Source: Straminergon stramineum (lineage: Eukaryota > Streptophyta > Bryopsida > Hypnales > Calliergonaceae). From it: a stretch of 64,000 nucleotides of DNA. The position numbers and the translations under genes are program-made. Where the stretch lies: positions 6,760,501 to 6,824,500 of the forward strand of contig OY987269.1 of NCBI GenBank assembly GCA_963920665.1, written 5' to 3'. This document shows, one piece after another, positions 36,031 through 48,387 of the stretch; the stretch's first letter is position 1, and each line of letters opens with the position of its first letter. The notes beneath the pieces were generated by a model, which made no database searches, was not told the origin of the DNA, and was given only the letters and a program-made list of their open reading frames with translations.

Positions 36031-37443
36031 TTGACATCACTTACCTCATGGACTTTCCAAGGATGGAAAACACTACAACAAATTCCACCAACCATAGCCA
36101 ACATGACATCTTTGGAATCCCTTAGTTTTCAAGATTGCGACAAGTTGATGGGCGACCATCCTTCATTTGAAAATCTCAAGGCATGGAAGAGCCTCCACTT
36201 TGAAGGATGTGAGGCTTTGGAGAGCGTGCCTCATGGATGGGGGAAGTTGGCATCACTAGGGATGCTCTACTTGGATGATTGCAAGAAACGAAAGATTGAG
36301 GAGTTAGACCTTGAATCCTTGACATCACTTACCTCATGGACTTTCCAAGGATGGAAACAACTACAACAAATTCCACCAACCATAGCCAACATGACATCTT
36401 TGGAATCCCTTAGTTTTCAAGATTGCCACAAGTTGATGGGCGACCATCCTTCATTTGAAAATCTCAAGGCATGGAAGAGTCTCCACTTTGAAGGATGTGA
36501 GGCTTTGGAGAGCGTGCCTCATGGATGGCGGAAGTTGGCATCACTAGGGAAGCTCTACTTGGATGATTGCAAGAAACGAAAGATTGAGGAGTTAGACCTT
36601 GAATCCTTGACATCACTTACCTCATGGACTTTCCAAGGATGGAAACAACTACAACAAATTCCACCAACCATAGCCAACATGACATCTTTGGAATCCCTGG
36701 GGTTTCAAGATTGCCACAAGTTGATGGGCGACCATCCTTCATTTGAAAATCTCAAGGCATGGAAGAGTCTCCACTTTGAAGGATGTGAGGCTTTGGAGAG
36801 CGTGCCTCATGGATGGGGGAAGTTGGCATCACTAGGGATGCTCTACTTGGATGATTGCAAGAAACGAAAGATTGAGGAGTTAGACCTTGAATCCTTGACA
36901 TCACTTACCTCATGGACTTTCCAAGGATGGAAACAACTACAACAAATTCCACCAACCATAGCCAACATGACATCTTTGGAATCCCTGGGGTTTCAAGATT
37001 GCGACAAGTTGATGGGCGACCATCCTTCATTTGAAAATCTCAAGGCATGGAAGAGTCTCCACTTTGAAGGATGTGAGGCTTTGGAGAGCGTGCCTCATGG
37101 ATGGGGGAAGTTGGCATCACTAGGGATGCTCTACTTGGATGATTGCAAGAAACGAAAGATTGAGGAGTTAGACCTTGAATCCTTGACATCACTTACCTCA
37201 TGGACTTTCCAAGGATGGAAACAACTACAACAAATTCCACCAACCATAGCCAACATGACATCTTTGGAATCCCTTAGTTTTCAAGATTGCCACAAGTTGA
37301 TGGGCGACCATCCTTCATTTGAAAATCTCAAGGCATGGAAGAGTCTCCACTTTGAAGGATGTGAGGCTTTGGAGAGCGAGCCTCATGGATGGGGGAAGTT
37401 GGCATCACTAGGGGAGCCCTACTTGGATGATTGCAAGAAATGA
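36031..37443 (+). pseudogene. Longest open LRR segment, 5 units (470 codons)
   Basis: Five monomers (about 19.6 LRRs) joined by four CGA codons. Unit 1 has Gln14Thr (GWKTLQQ); unit 5 has Val66Glu (ESEPHGW) and ends GEPYLDDCKK-TGA at 37441-37443. The frame is also open upstream to 36004. There is no ATG at the beginning; the first in-frame ATG is codon 25 of unit 1 at 36103. If any part of the window is still translated, this is the best candidate, but nothing in it distinguishes it from neighbouring broken units other than the CGA codons. Confidence 0.5.
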
Positions 37444-37470
37444 AAGATTGAGGATTTTGACCTTGAATCC

Positions 37471-37695
37471 TTGACATCACTTACCTCATGGACTTTCCAA
37501 GGATGGAAACAACTACAACAAATTCCACCAACCATAGCCAACATGACATCTTTGGAATCCCTTAGTTTTCAAGATTGCAACAAGATGATGGTCGACCATC
37601 CTTCATTTGAAAATCTCAAGGCATGGAAGAGCCTCCACTTTGAAGGATGTGAGGCTTTGGAGAGCGTGCCTCATGGATGGGGGAAGTTGGCATGA
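37471..37695 (+). pseudogene. Unit closed early by TGA at codon 75
   Basis: Ser75 TCA is changed to TGA (37693-37695), 12 codons before the usual codon-87 stop, which is also TGA. A second copy lies at 38623-38847. Confidence 0.6.
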
Positions 37696-37758
37696 CTAGG
37701 GAAGCTCTACTTGGATGATTGCAAGAAATGAAAGATTGAGGAATTAGACCTTGAATCC

Positions 37759-38595
37759 TTGACATCACTTACCTCATGGACTTTCCAAGGATGGAAACAA
37801 CTACAACAAATTCCACCAACCATAGCCAACATGACATCTTTGGAATCCCTGGGGTTTCAAGATTGCGACAAGTTGATGGGCGACCATCCTTCATTTGAAA
37901 ATCTCAAGGCATGGAAGAGTCTCCACTTTGAAGGATGTGAGGCTTTGGAGAGCGTGCCTCATGGATGGGGGAAGTTGGCATCACTAGGGATGCTCTACTT
38001 GGATGATTGCAAGAAACGAAAGATTGAGGAGTTAGACCTTGAATCCTTGACATCACTTACCTCATGGACTTTCCAAGGATGGAAACAACTACAACAAATT
38101 CCACCAACCATAGCCAACATGACATCTTTGGAATCCCTGGGGTTTCAAGATTGCGACAAGTTGATGGGCGACCATCCTTCATTTGAAAATCTCAAGGCAT
38201 GGAAGAGTCTCCACTTTGAAGGATGTGAGGCTTTGGAGAGCGTGCCTCATGGATGGCGGAAGTTGGCATCACTAGGGAAGCTCTACTTGGATGCTTGCAA
38301 GAAACGAAAGATTGAGGAGTTAGACCTTGAATCCTTGACATCACTTACCTCATGGACTTTCCAAGGATGGAAACAACTACAACAAATTCCACCAACCATA
38401 GCCAACATGACATCTTTGGAATCCCTTAGTTTTCAAGATTGCCACAAGTTGATGGGCGACCATCCTTCATTTGAAAATCTCAAGGCATGGAAGAGTCTCC
38501 ACTTTGAAGGATGTGAGGCTTTGGAGAGCGAGCCTCATGGATGGGGGAAGTTGGCATCACTAGGGGAGCCCTACTTGGATGATTGCAAGAAATGA
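37759..38595 (+). pseudogene. Open LRR segment, 3 units
   Basis: Units: Gly-Asp with GML, Gly-Asp with Asp83Ala, Ser-His with Val66Glu and GEPYL. Lies between the two early-stop units. Confidence 0.5.
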
Positions 38596-38622
38596 AAGAT
38601 TGAGGATTTTGACCTTGAATCC

Positions 38623-38847
38623 TTGACATCACTTACCTCATGGACTTTCCAAGGATGGAAACAACTACAACAAATTCCACCAACCATAGCCAACATGACA
38701 TCTTTGGAATCCCTTAGTTTTCAAGATTGCAACAAGATGATGGTCGACCATCCTTCATTTGAAAATCTCAAGGCATGGAAGAGCCTCCACTTTGAAGGAT
38801 GTGAGGCTTTGGAGAGCGTGCCTCATGGATGGGGGAAGTTGGCATGA
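38623..38847 (+). pseudogene. Second unit closed early by TGA at codon 75
   Basis: Duplicate of 37471-37695, displaced 1152 bp, with the same NKMMVD form of LRR b and TGA at 38845-38847. Confidence 0.6.
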
Positions 38848-38910
38848 CTAGGGAAGCTCTACTTGGATGATTGCAAGAAATGAAAGATTGAGGAATTAGA
38901 CCTTGAATCC

Positions 38911-40035
38911 TTGACATCACTTACCTCATGGACTTTCCAAGGATGGAAACAACTACAACAAATTCCACCAACCATAGCCAACATGACATCTTTGGAATCC
39001 CTGGGGTTTCAAGATTGCGACAAGTTGATGGGCGACCATCCTTCATTTGAAAATCTCAAGGCATGGAAGAGTCTCCACTTTGAAGGATGTGAGGCTTTGG
39101 AGAGCGTGCCTCATGGATGGGGGAAGTTGGCATCACTAGGGATGCTCTACTTGGATGATTGCAAGAAACGAAAGATTGAGGAGTTAGACCTTGAATCCTT
39201 GACATCACTTACCTCATGGACTTTCCAAGGATGGAAACAACTACAACAAATTCCACCAACCATAGCCAACATGACATCTTTGGAATCCCTGGGGTTTCAA
39301 GATTGCGACAAGTTGATGGGCGACCATCCTTCATTTGAAAATCTCAAGGCATGGAAGAGTCTCCACTTTGAAGGATGTGAGGCTTTGGAGAGCGTGCCTC
39401 ATGGATGGCGGAAGTTGGCATCACTAGGGAAGCTCTACTTGGATGCTTGCAAGAAACGAAAGATTGAGGAGTTAGACCTTGAATCCTTGACATCACTTAC
39501 CTCATGGACTTTCCAAGGATGGAAACAACTACAACAAATTCCACCAACCATAGCCAACATGACATCTTTGGAATCCCTTAGTTTTCAAGATTGCCACAAG
39601 TTGATGGGCGACCATCCTTCATTTGGAAATCTCAAGGCATGGAAGAGTCTCCACTTTGAAGGATGTGAGGCTTTGGAGAGCGTGCCTCATGGATGGCGGA
39701 AGTTGGCATCACTAGGGAAGCTCTACTTGGATGCTTGCAAGAAACGAAAGATTGAGGAGTTAGACCTTGAATCCTTGACATCACTTACCTCATGGACTTT
39801 CCAAGGATGGAAACAACTACAACAAATTCCACCAACCATAGCCAACATGACATCTTTGGAATCCCTTAGTCTTCAAGATTGCGACAAGTTGATGGGCGAC
39901 CATCCTTCATTTGAAAATCTCAAGGCATGGAAGAGTCTCCACTTTGAAGGATGTGAGGCTTTGGAGAGCGTGCCTCATGGATGGGGGAAGTTGGCATCAC
40001 TAGGGGAGCCCTACTTGGATGATTGCAAGAAATGA
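38911..40035 (+). pseudogene. Open LRR segment, 4 units
   Basis: Four monomers: GML; Asp83Ala; Glu47Gly with Asp83Ala; SLQDCD with GEPYL. Ends at TGA 40033-40035. Confidence 0.5.
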
Positions 40036-40062
40036 AAGATTGAGGATTTTGACCTTGAATCC

Positions 40063-40899
40063 TTGACATCACTTACCTCATGGACTTTCCAAGGATGGAA
40101 ACAACTACAACAAATTCCACCAACCATAGCCAACATGACATCTTTGGAATCCCTTAGTTTTCAAGATTGCCACAAGTTGATGGGCGACCATCCTTCATTT
40201 GAAAATCTCAAGGCATGGAAGAGTCTCCACTTTGAAGGATGTGAGGCTTTGGAGAGCGTGCCTCATGGATGGGGGAAGTTGGCATCACTAGGGAAGCTCT
40301 ACTTGGATGATTGCAAGAAACGAAAGATTGAGGAGTTAGACCTTGAATCCTTGACATCACTTACCTCATGGACTTTCCAAGGATGGAAACAACTACAACA
40401 AATTCCACCAACCATAGCCAACATGACATCTTTGGAATCCCTGGGGTTTCAAGATTGCGACAAGTTGATGGGCGACCATCCTTCATTTGAAAATCTCAAG
40501 GCATGGAAGAGTCTCCACTTTGAAGGATGTGAGGCTTTGGAGAGCGTGCCTCATGGATGGGGGAAGTTGGCATCACTAGGGAAGCTCTACCTGGATGATT
40601 GCAAGAAACGAAAGATTGAGGAGTTAGACCTTGAATCCTTGACATCACTTACCTCATGGACTTTCCAAGGATGGAAACAACTACAACAAATTCCACCAAC
40701 CATAGCCAACATGACATCTTTGGAATCCCTGGGGTTTCAAGATTGCGACAAGTTGATGGGCGACCATCCTTCATTTGGAAATCTCAAGGCATGGAAGAGT
40801 CTCCACTTTGAAGGATGTGAGGCTTTGGAGAGCGTGCCTCATGGATGGCGGAAGTTGGCATCACTAGGGAAGCTCTACTTGGATGATTGCAAGAAATGA
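40063..40899 (+). pseudogene. Open LRR segment, 3 units
   Basis: Ser-His, Gly-Asp (silent CTG at codon 81), then Gly-Asp with Glu47Gly and Arg71. Confidence 0.5.
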
Positions 40900-41214
40900 A
40901 AGATTGAGGAGTTAGACCTTGAATCCTTGACATCACTTACCTCATGGACTTTCCAAGGATGGAAACAACTACAACAAATTCCACCAACCATAGCCAACAT
41001 GACATCTTTGGAATCCCTTAGTCTTCAAGATTGCGACAAGTTGATGGGCGACCATCCTTCATTTGAAAATCTCAAGGCATGGAAGAGTCTCGACTTTGAA
41101 GGATGTAAGGCTTTGGAGAGCGTGCCTCATGGATGGGGGAAGTTGGCATCACTAGGGGAGCCCTACTTGGATGATTGCAAGAAATGAAAGATTGAGGATT
41201 TTGACCTTGAATCC

Positions 41215-41763
41215 TTGACATCACTTACCTCATGGACTTTCCAAGGATGGAAAACACTACAACAAATTCCACCAACCATAGCCAACATGACATCTTTGGA
41301 ATCCCTTAGTTTTCAAGATTGCGACAAGTTGATGGGCGACCATCCTTCATTTGAAAATCTCAAGGCATGGAAGAGCCTCCACTTTGAAGGATGTGAGGCT
41401 TTGGAGAGCGTGCCTCATGGATGGGGGAAGTTGGCATCACTAGGGAAGCTCTACTTGGATGATTGCAAGAAACGAAAGATTGAGGAGTTAGACCTTGAAT
41501 CCTTGACATCACTTACCTCATGGACTTTCCAAGGATGGAAACAACTACAACAAATTCCACCAACCATAGCCAACATGACATCTTTGGAATCCCTTAGTCT
41601 TCAAGATTGCGACAAGTTGATGGGCGACCATCCTTCATTTGAAAATCTCAAGGCATGGAAGAGTCTCCACTTTGAAGGATGTGAGGCTTTGGAGAGCGTG
41701 CCTCATGGATGGGGGAAGTTGGCATCACTAGGGGAGCCCTACTTGGATGATTGCAAGAAATGA
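41215..41763 (+). pseudogene. Open LRR segment, 2 units
   Basis: First unit has Gln14Thr as in 36031; second is SLQDCD with GEPYL. It follows a unit with His56Asp/Glu61Lys (40927), the same order as 35743-36318. Confidence 0.5.
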
Positions 41764-41790
41764 AAGATTGAGGATTTTGACCTTGAATCC

Positions 41791-42627
41791 TTGACATCAC
41801 TTACCTCATGGACTTTCCAAGGATGGAAACAACTACAACAAATTCCACCAACCATAGCCAACATGACATCTTTGGAATCCCTTAGTTTTCAAGATTGCCA
41901 CAAGTTGATGGGCGACCATCCTTCATTTGAAAATCTCAAGGCATGGAAGAGTCTCCACTTTGAAGGATGTGAGGCTTTGGAGAGCGTGCCTCATGGATGG
42001 GGGAAGTTGGCATCACTAGGGAAGCTCTACTTGGATGATTGCAAGAAACGAAAGATTGAGGAGTTAGACCTTGAATCCTTGACATCACTTACCTCATGGA
42101 CTTTCCAAGGATGGAAACAACTACAACAAATTCCACCAACCATAGCCAACATGACATCTTTGGAATCCCTGGGGTTTCAAGATTGCGACAAGTTGATGGG
42201 CGACCATCCTTCATTTGAAAATCTCAAGGCATGGAAGAGTCTCCACTTTGAAGGATGTGAGGCTTTGGAGAGCGTGCCTCATGGATGGGGGAAGTTGGCA
42301 TCACTAGGGAAGCTCTACTTGGATGATTGCAAGAAACGAAAGATTGAGGAGTTAGACCTTGAATCCTTGACATCACTTACCTCATGGACTTTCCAAGGAT
42401 GGAAACAACTACAACAAATTCCACCAACCATAACCAACATGACATCTTTGGAATCCCTGGGGTTTCAAGATTGCGACAAGTTGATGGGCGACCATCCTTC
42501 ATTTGAAAATCTCAAGGCATGGAAGAGTCTCCACTTTGAAGGATGTGAGGCTTTGGAGAGCGTGCCTCATGGATGGGGGAAGTTGGCATCACTAGGGAAG
42601 CCCTACTTGGATGATTGCAAGAAATGA
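41791..42627 (+). pseudogene. Open LRR segment, 3 units
   Basis: Third unit (42367) has Ala23Thr and GKPYL, the same combination as unit 27390 about 15 kb upstream. Confidence 0.5.
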
Positions 42628-42654
42628 AAGATTGAGGATTTTGACCTTGAATCC

Positions 42655-43203
42655 TTGACATCACTTACCTCATGGACTTTCCAAGGATGGAAACAACTAC
42701 AACAAATTCCACCAACCATAGCCAACATGACATCTTTGGAATCCCTTAGTTTTCAAGATTGCCACAAGTTGATGGGCGACCATCCTTCATTTGAAAATCT
42801 CAAGGCATGGAAGAGTCTCCACTTTGAAGGATGTGAGGCTTTGGAGAGCGTGCCTCATGGATGGGGGAAGTTGGCATCACTAGGGAAGCTCTACTTGGAT
42901 GATTGCAAGAAACGAAAGATTGAGGAGTTAGACCTTGAATCCTTGACATCACTTACCTCATGGACTTTCCAAGGATGGAAACAACTACAACAAATTCCAC
43001 CAACCATAGCCAACATGACATCTTTGGAATCCCTTAGTCTTCAAGATTGCGACAAGTTGATGGGCGACCATCCTTCATTTGAAAATCTCAAGGCATGGAA
43101 GAGTCTCCACTTTGAAGGATGTGAGGCTTTGGAGAGCGTGCCTCATGGATGGGGGAAGTTGGCATCACTAGGGAAGCTCTACTTGAGTGATTGCAAGAAA
43201 TGA
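42655..43203 (+). pseudogene. Open LRR segment, 2 units
   Basis: Ser-His then SLQDCD, ending SDCKK-TGA. Confidence 0.5.
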
Positions 43204-43230
43204 AAGATTGAGGATTTTGACCTTGAATCC

Positions 43231-43779
43231 TTGACATCACTTACCTCATGGACTTTCCAAGGATGGAAACAACTACAACAAATTCCACCAACCATAGCCA
43301 ACATGACATCTTTGGAATCCCTGGGGTTTCAAGATTGCGACAAGTTGATGGGCGACCATCCTTCATTTGAAAATCTCAAGGCATGGAAGAGTCTCCACTT
43401 TGAAGGATGTGAGGCTTTGGAGAGCGTGCCTCATGGATGGGGGAAGTTGGCATCACTAGGGATGCTCTACTTGGATGATTGCAAGAAACGAAAGATTGAG
43501 GAGTTAGACCTTGAATCCTTGACATCACTTACCTCATGGACTTTCCAAGGATGGAAACAACTACAACAAATTCCACCAACCATAGCCAACATGACATCTT
43601 TGGAATCCCTGGGGTTTCAAGATTGCGACAAGTTGATGGGCGACCATCCTTCATTTGGAAATCTCAAGGCATGGAAGAGTCTCCACTTTGAAGGATGTGA
43701 GGCTTTGGAGAGCGTGCCTCATGGATGGCGGAAGTTGGCATCACTAGGGAAGCTCTACTTGGATGCTTGCAAGAAATGA
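43231..43779 (+). pseudogene. Open LRR segment, 2 units
   Basis: Gly-Asp with GML, then Gly-Asp with Glu47Gly and Asp83Ala, ending at TGA right after DACKK. Confidence 0.5.
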
Positions 43780-43806
43780 AAGATTGAGGAGTTAGACCTT
43801 GAATCC

Positions 43807-45246
43807 TTGACATCACTTACCTCATGGACTTTCCAAGGATGGAAACAACTACAACAAATTCCACCAACCATAGCCAACATGACATCTTTGGAATCCCTTA
43901 GTTTTCAGGATTGCGACAAGTTGATGGGCGACCAACCTTCATTTGAAAATCTCAAGGCATGGAAGAGTCTCCACTTTGAAGGATGTGAGGCTTTGGAGAG
44001 CGTGCCTCATGGATGGGGGAAGTTGGCATCACTAGGGATGCTCTACTTGGATGATTGCAAGAAATGAAAGATTGAGGAGTTAGACCTTGAATCCTTGACA
44101 TCACTTACCTCATGGACTTTCCAAGGATGGAAACAACTACAACAAATTCCACCAACCATAGCCAACATGACATCTTTGGAATCCCTTAGTTTTCAAGATT
44201 GCCACAAGTTGATGGGCGACCATCCTTCATTTGAAAATCTCAAGGCATGGAAGAGTCTCCACTTTGAAGGATGTGAGGCTTTGGAGAGCGTGCCTCATGG
44301 ATGGGGGAAGTTGGAATCACTAGGGAAGCTCTACTTGGATGATTGCAAGAAACGAAAGATTGAGGAGTTAGACCTTGAATCCTTGACATCACTTACCTCA
44401 TGGACTTTCCAAGGATGGAAACAACTACAACAAATTCCACCAACCATAGCCAACATGACATCTTTGGAATCCCTTAGTTTTCAAGATTGCCACAAGTTGA
44501 TGGGCGACCATCCTTCATTTGAAAATCTCAAGGCATGGAAGAGTCTCCACTTTGAAGGATGTGAGGCTTTGGAGAGCGTGCCTCATGGATGGGGGAAGTT
44601 GGAATCACTAGGGAAGCTCTACTTGGATGATTGCAAGAAACGAAAGATTGAGGAGTTAGACCTTGAATCCTTGACATCACTTACCTCATGGACTTTCCAA
44701 GGATGGAAACAACTACAACAAATTCCACCAACCATAGCCAACATGACATCTTTGGAATCCCTGGGGTTTCAAGATTGCGACAAGTTGATGGGCGACCATC
44801 CTTCATTTGAAAATCTCAAGGCATGGAAGAGTCTCCACTTTGAAGGATGTGAGGCTTTGGAGAGCGTGCCTCATGGATGGCGGAAGTTGGCATCACTAGG
44901 GAAGCTCTACTTGGATGATTGCAAGAAATGAAAGATTGAGGAGTTAGACCTTGAATCCTTGACATCACTTACCTCATGGACTTTCCAAGGATGGAAACAA
45001 CTACAACAAATTCCACCAACCATAGCCAACATGACATCTTTGGAATCCCTTAGTTTTCAGGATTGCGACAAGTTGATGGGCGACCAACCTTCATTTGAAA
45101 ATCTCAAGGCATGGAAGAGTCTCCACTTTGAAGGATGTGAGGCTTTGGAGAGCGTGCCTCATGGATGGGGGAAGTTGGCATCACTAGGGATGCTCTACTT
45201 GGATGATTGCAAGAAATGAAAGATTGAGGAGTTAGACCTTGAATCC
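43807..45246 (+). repeat. 4-unit duplication marked by His43Gln
   Basis: Units 43807 and 44959 share His43Gln (CAA), CAG at codon 34 and a GMLYLDDCKK-TGA ending, 1152 bp apart. Between them, units 44095 and 44383 are adjacent copies sharing Ala74Glu (KLESLGK), a single-unit duplication. Confidence 0.75.
44095..44931 (+). pseudogene. Open LRR segment, 3 units
   Basis: Two adjacent Ser-His units with Ala74Glu followed by a Gly-Asp Arg71 unit. Confidence 0.5.
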
Positions 45247-45534
45247 TTGACATCACTTACCTCATGGACTTTCCAAGGATGGAAACAACTACAACAAATT
45301 CCACCAACCATAGCCAACATGACATCTTTGGAATCCCTTAGTTTTCAAGATTGCGACAAGTTGATGGGCGACCATCCTTCATTTGAAAATCTCAAGGCAT
45401 GGAAGAGCCTCCACTTTGAAGGATGTGAGGCTTTGGAGAGCGTGCCTCATGGATGGGGGAAGTTGGCATCACTAGGGAAGCTCTACTTGAATGATTGCAA
45501 GAAATGAAAGATTGAGGATTTTGACCTTGAATCC

Positions 45535-46371
45535 TTGACATCACTTACCTCATGGACTTTCCAAGGATGGAAACAACTACAACAAATTCCACCAACCATA
45601 GCCAACATGACATCTTTGGAATCCCTTAGTTTTCAAGATTGCGACAAGTTGATGGCCGACCATCCTTCATTTGAAAATCTCAAGGCATGGAAGAGTCTCC
45701 ACTTTGAAGGATGTGAGGCTTTGGAGAGCGTGCCTCATGGATGGCGGAAGTTGGCATCACTAGGGAAGCTCTACTTGGATGCTTGCAAGAAACGAAAGAT
45801 TGAGGAGTTAGACCTTGAATCCTTGACATCACTTACCTCATGGACTTTCCAAGGATGGAAACAACTACAACAAATTCCACCAACCATAGCCAACATGACA
45901 TCTTTGGAATCCCTTAGTTTTCAAGATTGCCACAAGTTGATGGGCGACCATCCTTCATTTGGAAATCTCAAGGCATGGAAGAGTCTCCACTTTGAAGGAT
46001 GTGAGGCTTTGGAGAGCGTGCCTCATGGATGGGGGAAGTTGGCATCACTAGGGAAGCTCTACTTGGATGATTGCAAGAAACGAAAGATTGAGGATTTAGA
46101 CCTTGAATCCTTGACATCGCTTACCTCATGGACTTTCCAAGGATGGAAACAACTACAACAAATTCCACCAACCATAGCCAACATGACATCTTTGGAATCC
46201 CTTAGTCTTCAAGATTGCGACAAGTTGATGGGCGACCATCCTTCATTTGAAAATCTCAAGGCATGGAAGAGTCTCCACTTTGAAGGATGTGAGGCTTTGG
46301 AGAGCGTGCCTCATGGATGGGGGAAGTTGGCATCACTAGGGGAGCCCTACTTGGATGATTGCAAGAAATGA
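45535..46371 (+). pseudogene. Open LRR segment, 3 units
   Basis: Unit 1 has Gly41Ala (MAD) and Asp83Ala, unit 2 Glu47Gly, unit 3 SLQDCD with GEPYL and a silent TCG at codon 3. Confidence 0.5.
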
Positions 46372-46950
46372 AAGATTGAGGATTTTGACCTTGAATCCTT
46401 GACATCACTTACCTCATGGACTTTCCAAGGATGGAAACAACTACAACAAATTCCACCAACCATAGCCAACATGACATCTTTGCAATCCCTTAGTTTTCAA
46501 GATTGCCACAAGTTGATGGGCGACCATCCTTCATTTGAAAATCTCAAGGCATGGAAGAGTCTCCACTTTGAAGGATGTGAGGCTTTGGAGAGCGTGCCTC
46601 ATGGATGGGGGAAGTTGGCATCACTAGGGAAGCTCTACTTGGATGATTGCAAGAAATGAAAGATTGAGGAGTTAGACCTTGAATCCTTGACATCACTTAC
46701 CTCATGGACTTTCCAAGGATGGAAACAACTACAACAAATTCCACCAACCATAGCCAACATGACATCTTTGGAATCCCTTAGTTTTCAAGATTGCAACAAG
46801 ATGATGGTCGACCATCCTTCATTTGAAAATCTCAAGGCATGGAAGAGCCTCCACTTTGAAGGATGTGAGGCTTTGGAGAGCGTGCCTCATGGATGGGGGA
46901 AGTTGGCATTACTAGGGAAGCTCTACTTGGATGATTGCAAGAAATGAAAG

Positions 46951-47235
46951 ATGGAGGAGTTAGACCTTGAATCCTTGACATCACTTACCTCATGGACTTT
47001 CCAAGGATGGAAACAACTACAACAAATTCCACCAACCATAGCCAACATGACATCTTTGGAATCCCTTAGTCTTCAAGATTGCGACAAGTTGATGGGCGAC
47101 CATCCTTCATTTGAAAATCTCAAGGCATGGAAGAGTCTCCACTTTGAAGGATGTGAGGCTTTGGAGAGCGTGCCTCATGGATGGGGGAAGTTGGCATCAC
47201 TAGGGGAGCCCTACTTGGATGATTGCAAGAAATGA
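46951..47235 (+). pseudogene. Single unit opened by the Ile89Met ATG
   Basis: Third occurrence of ATG at codon 89 (after 22466 and 24772), just downstream of a TGA. The unit is SLQDCD with GEPYL and stops at codon 87. Confidence 0.45.
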
Positions 47236-47262
47236 AAGATTGAGGATTTTGACCTTGAATCC

Positions 47263-47811
47263 TTGACATCACTTACCTCATGGACTTTCCAAGGATGGAA
47301 ACAACTACAACAAATTCCACCAACCATAGCCAACATGACATCTTTGGAATCCCTGGGGTTTCAAGATTGCGACAAGTTGATGGGCGACCATCCTTCATTT
47401 GAAAATCTCAAGGCATGGAAGAGTCTCCACTTTGAAGGATGTGAGGCTTTGGAGAGCGTGCCTCATGGATGGCGGAAGTTGGCATCACTAGGGAAGCTCT
47501 ACTTGGATGATTGTAAGAAACGAAAGATTGAGGAGTTAGACCTTGAATCCTTGACATCACTTACCTCATGGACTTTCCAAGGATGGAAACAACTACAACA
47601 AATTCCACCAACCATAGCCAACATGACATCTTTGCAATCCCTTAGTTTTCAAGATTGCGACAAGTTGATGGGCGACCATCCTTCATTTGAAAATCTCAAG
47701 GCATGGAAGAGCCTCCACTTTGAAGGATGTGAGGCTTTGGAGAGCGTGCCTCATGGATGGGGGAAGTTGGCATCACTAGGGAAGCTCTACTTGGATGATT
47801 GCAAGAAATGA
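47263..47811 (+). pseudogene. Open LRR segment, 2 units; last CGA before region D
   Basis: Joined by CGA at 47521-47523; codon 85 region has a silent TGT for Cys84. After it no CGA at codon 87 is seen until 62209. Confidence 0.5.
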
Positions 47812-47910
47812 AGGATTGAGGATTTTGACCTTGAATCCTTGACATCACTTACCTCATGGACTTTCCAAGGATGGAAACAACTACAATAAATTCCACCAAC
47901 CATAGCCAAC

Positions 47911-48387
47911 ATGACATCTTTGGAATCCCTGGGGTTTCAAGATTGCGACAAGTTGATGGGCGACCATCCTTCATTTGAAAATCTCAAGGCATGGAAGAGT
48001 CTCCACTTTGAAGGATGTGAGGCTTTGGAGAGCGTGCCTCATGGATGGGGGAAGTTGGCATCACTAGAGGAGCCCTACTTGGATGATTGCAAGAAATCAA
48101 AGATTGAGGAGTTAGACCTTGAATCCTTGACATCACTTACCTCATGGACTTTCCAAGGATGGAAACAACTACAACAAATTCCACCAACCATAGCCAACAT
48201 GACATCTTTGGAATCCCTTAGTTTTCAAGATTGCAACAAGATGATGGTCGACCATCCTTCATTTGAAAATCTCAAGGCATGGAAGAGCCTCCACTTTGAA
48301 GGATGTGAGGCTTTGGAGAGCGTGCCTCATGGATGGGGGAAGTTGGCATCACTAGGGAAGCTCTACTTGGATGATTGCAAGAAATGA
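47911..48387 (+). pseudogene. Open LRR segment bridged by TCA at codon 87
   Basis: Begins after TAA at 47887. Codon 87 at 48097-48099 is TCA (Ser), the only such case, and unit 1 has Gly77Glu (SLEEPYL). Continues into an NKMMVD unit and stops at TGA. Confidence 0.5.

Larger units (their letters stand above)
37183..39486 (+). repeat. 4-unit duplication, two copies (1152 bp each)
   Basis: 37183-38334 and 38335-39486 share Val66Glu in unit 1, NKMMVD with TGA at codon 75 in unit 2 (37693-37695 and 38845-38847), GAATTA at codons 91-92 before unit 3, and Asp83Ala in unit 4. All these marks are 1152 bp apart. Confidence 0.85.
34303..47838 (+). repeat. Array region C: 47 mostly open units, no TAA
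   Basis: 47 units, all exactly 288 bp. There is no TAA at codon 17 anywhere from 32050 to 47886. Codon 87 is CGA in 24 units. The longest open segments of the window are here (470, 374 and 374 codons). Two units (37471, 38623) have TGA at codon 75. Marker variants are Asp83Ala (DACKK), Glu47Gly (FGN) and GEPYL. Confidence 0.8.
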
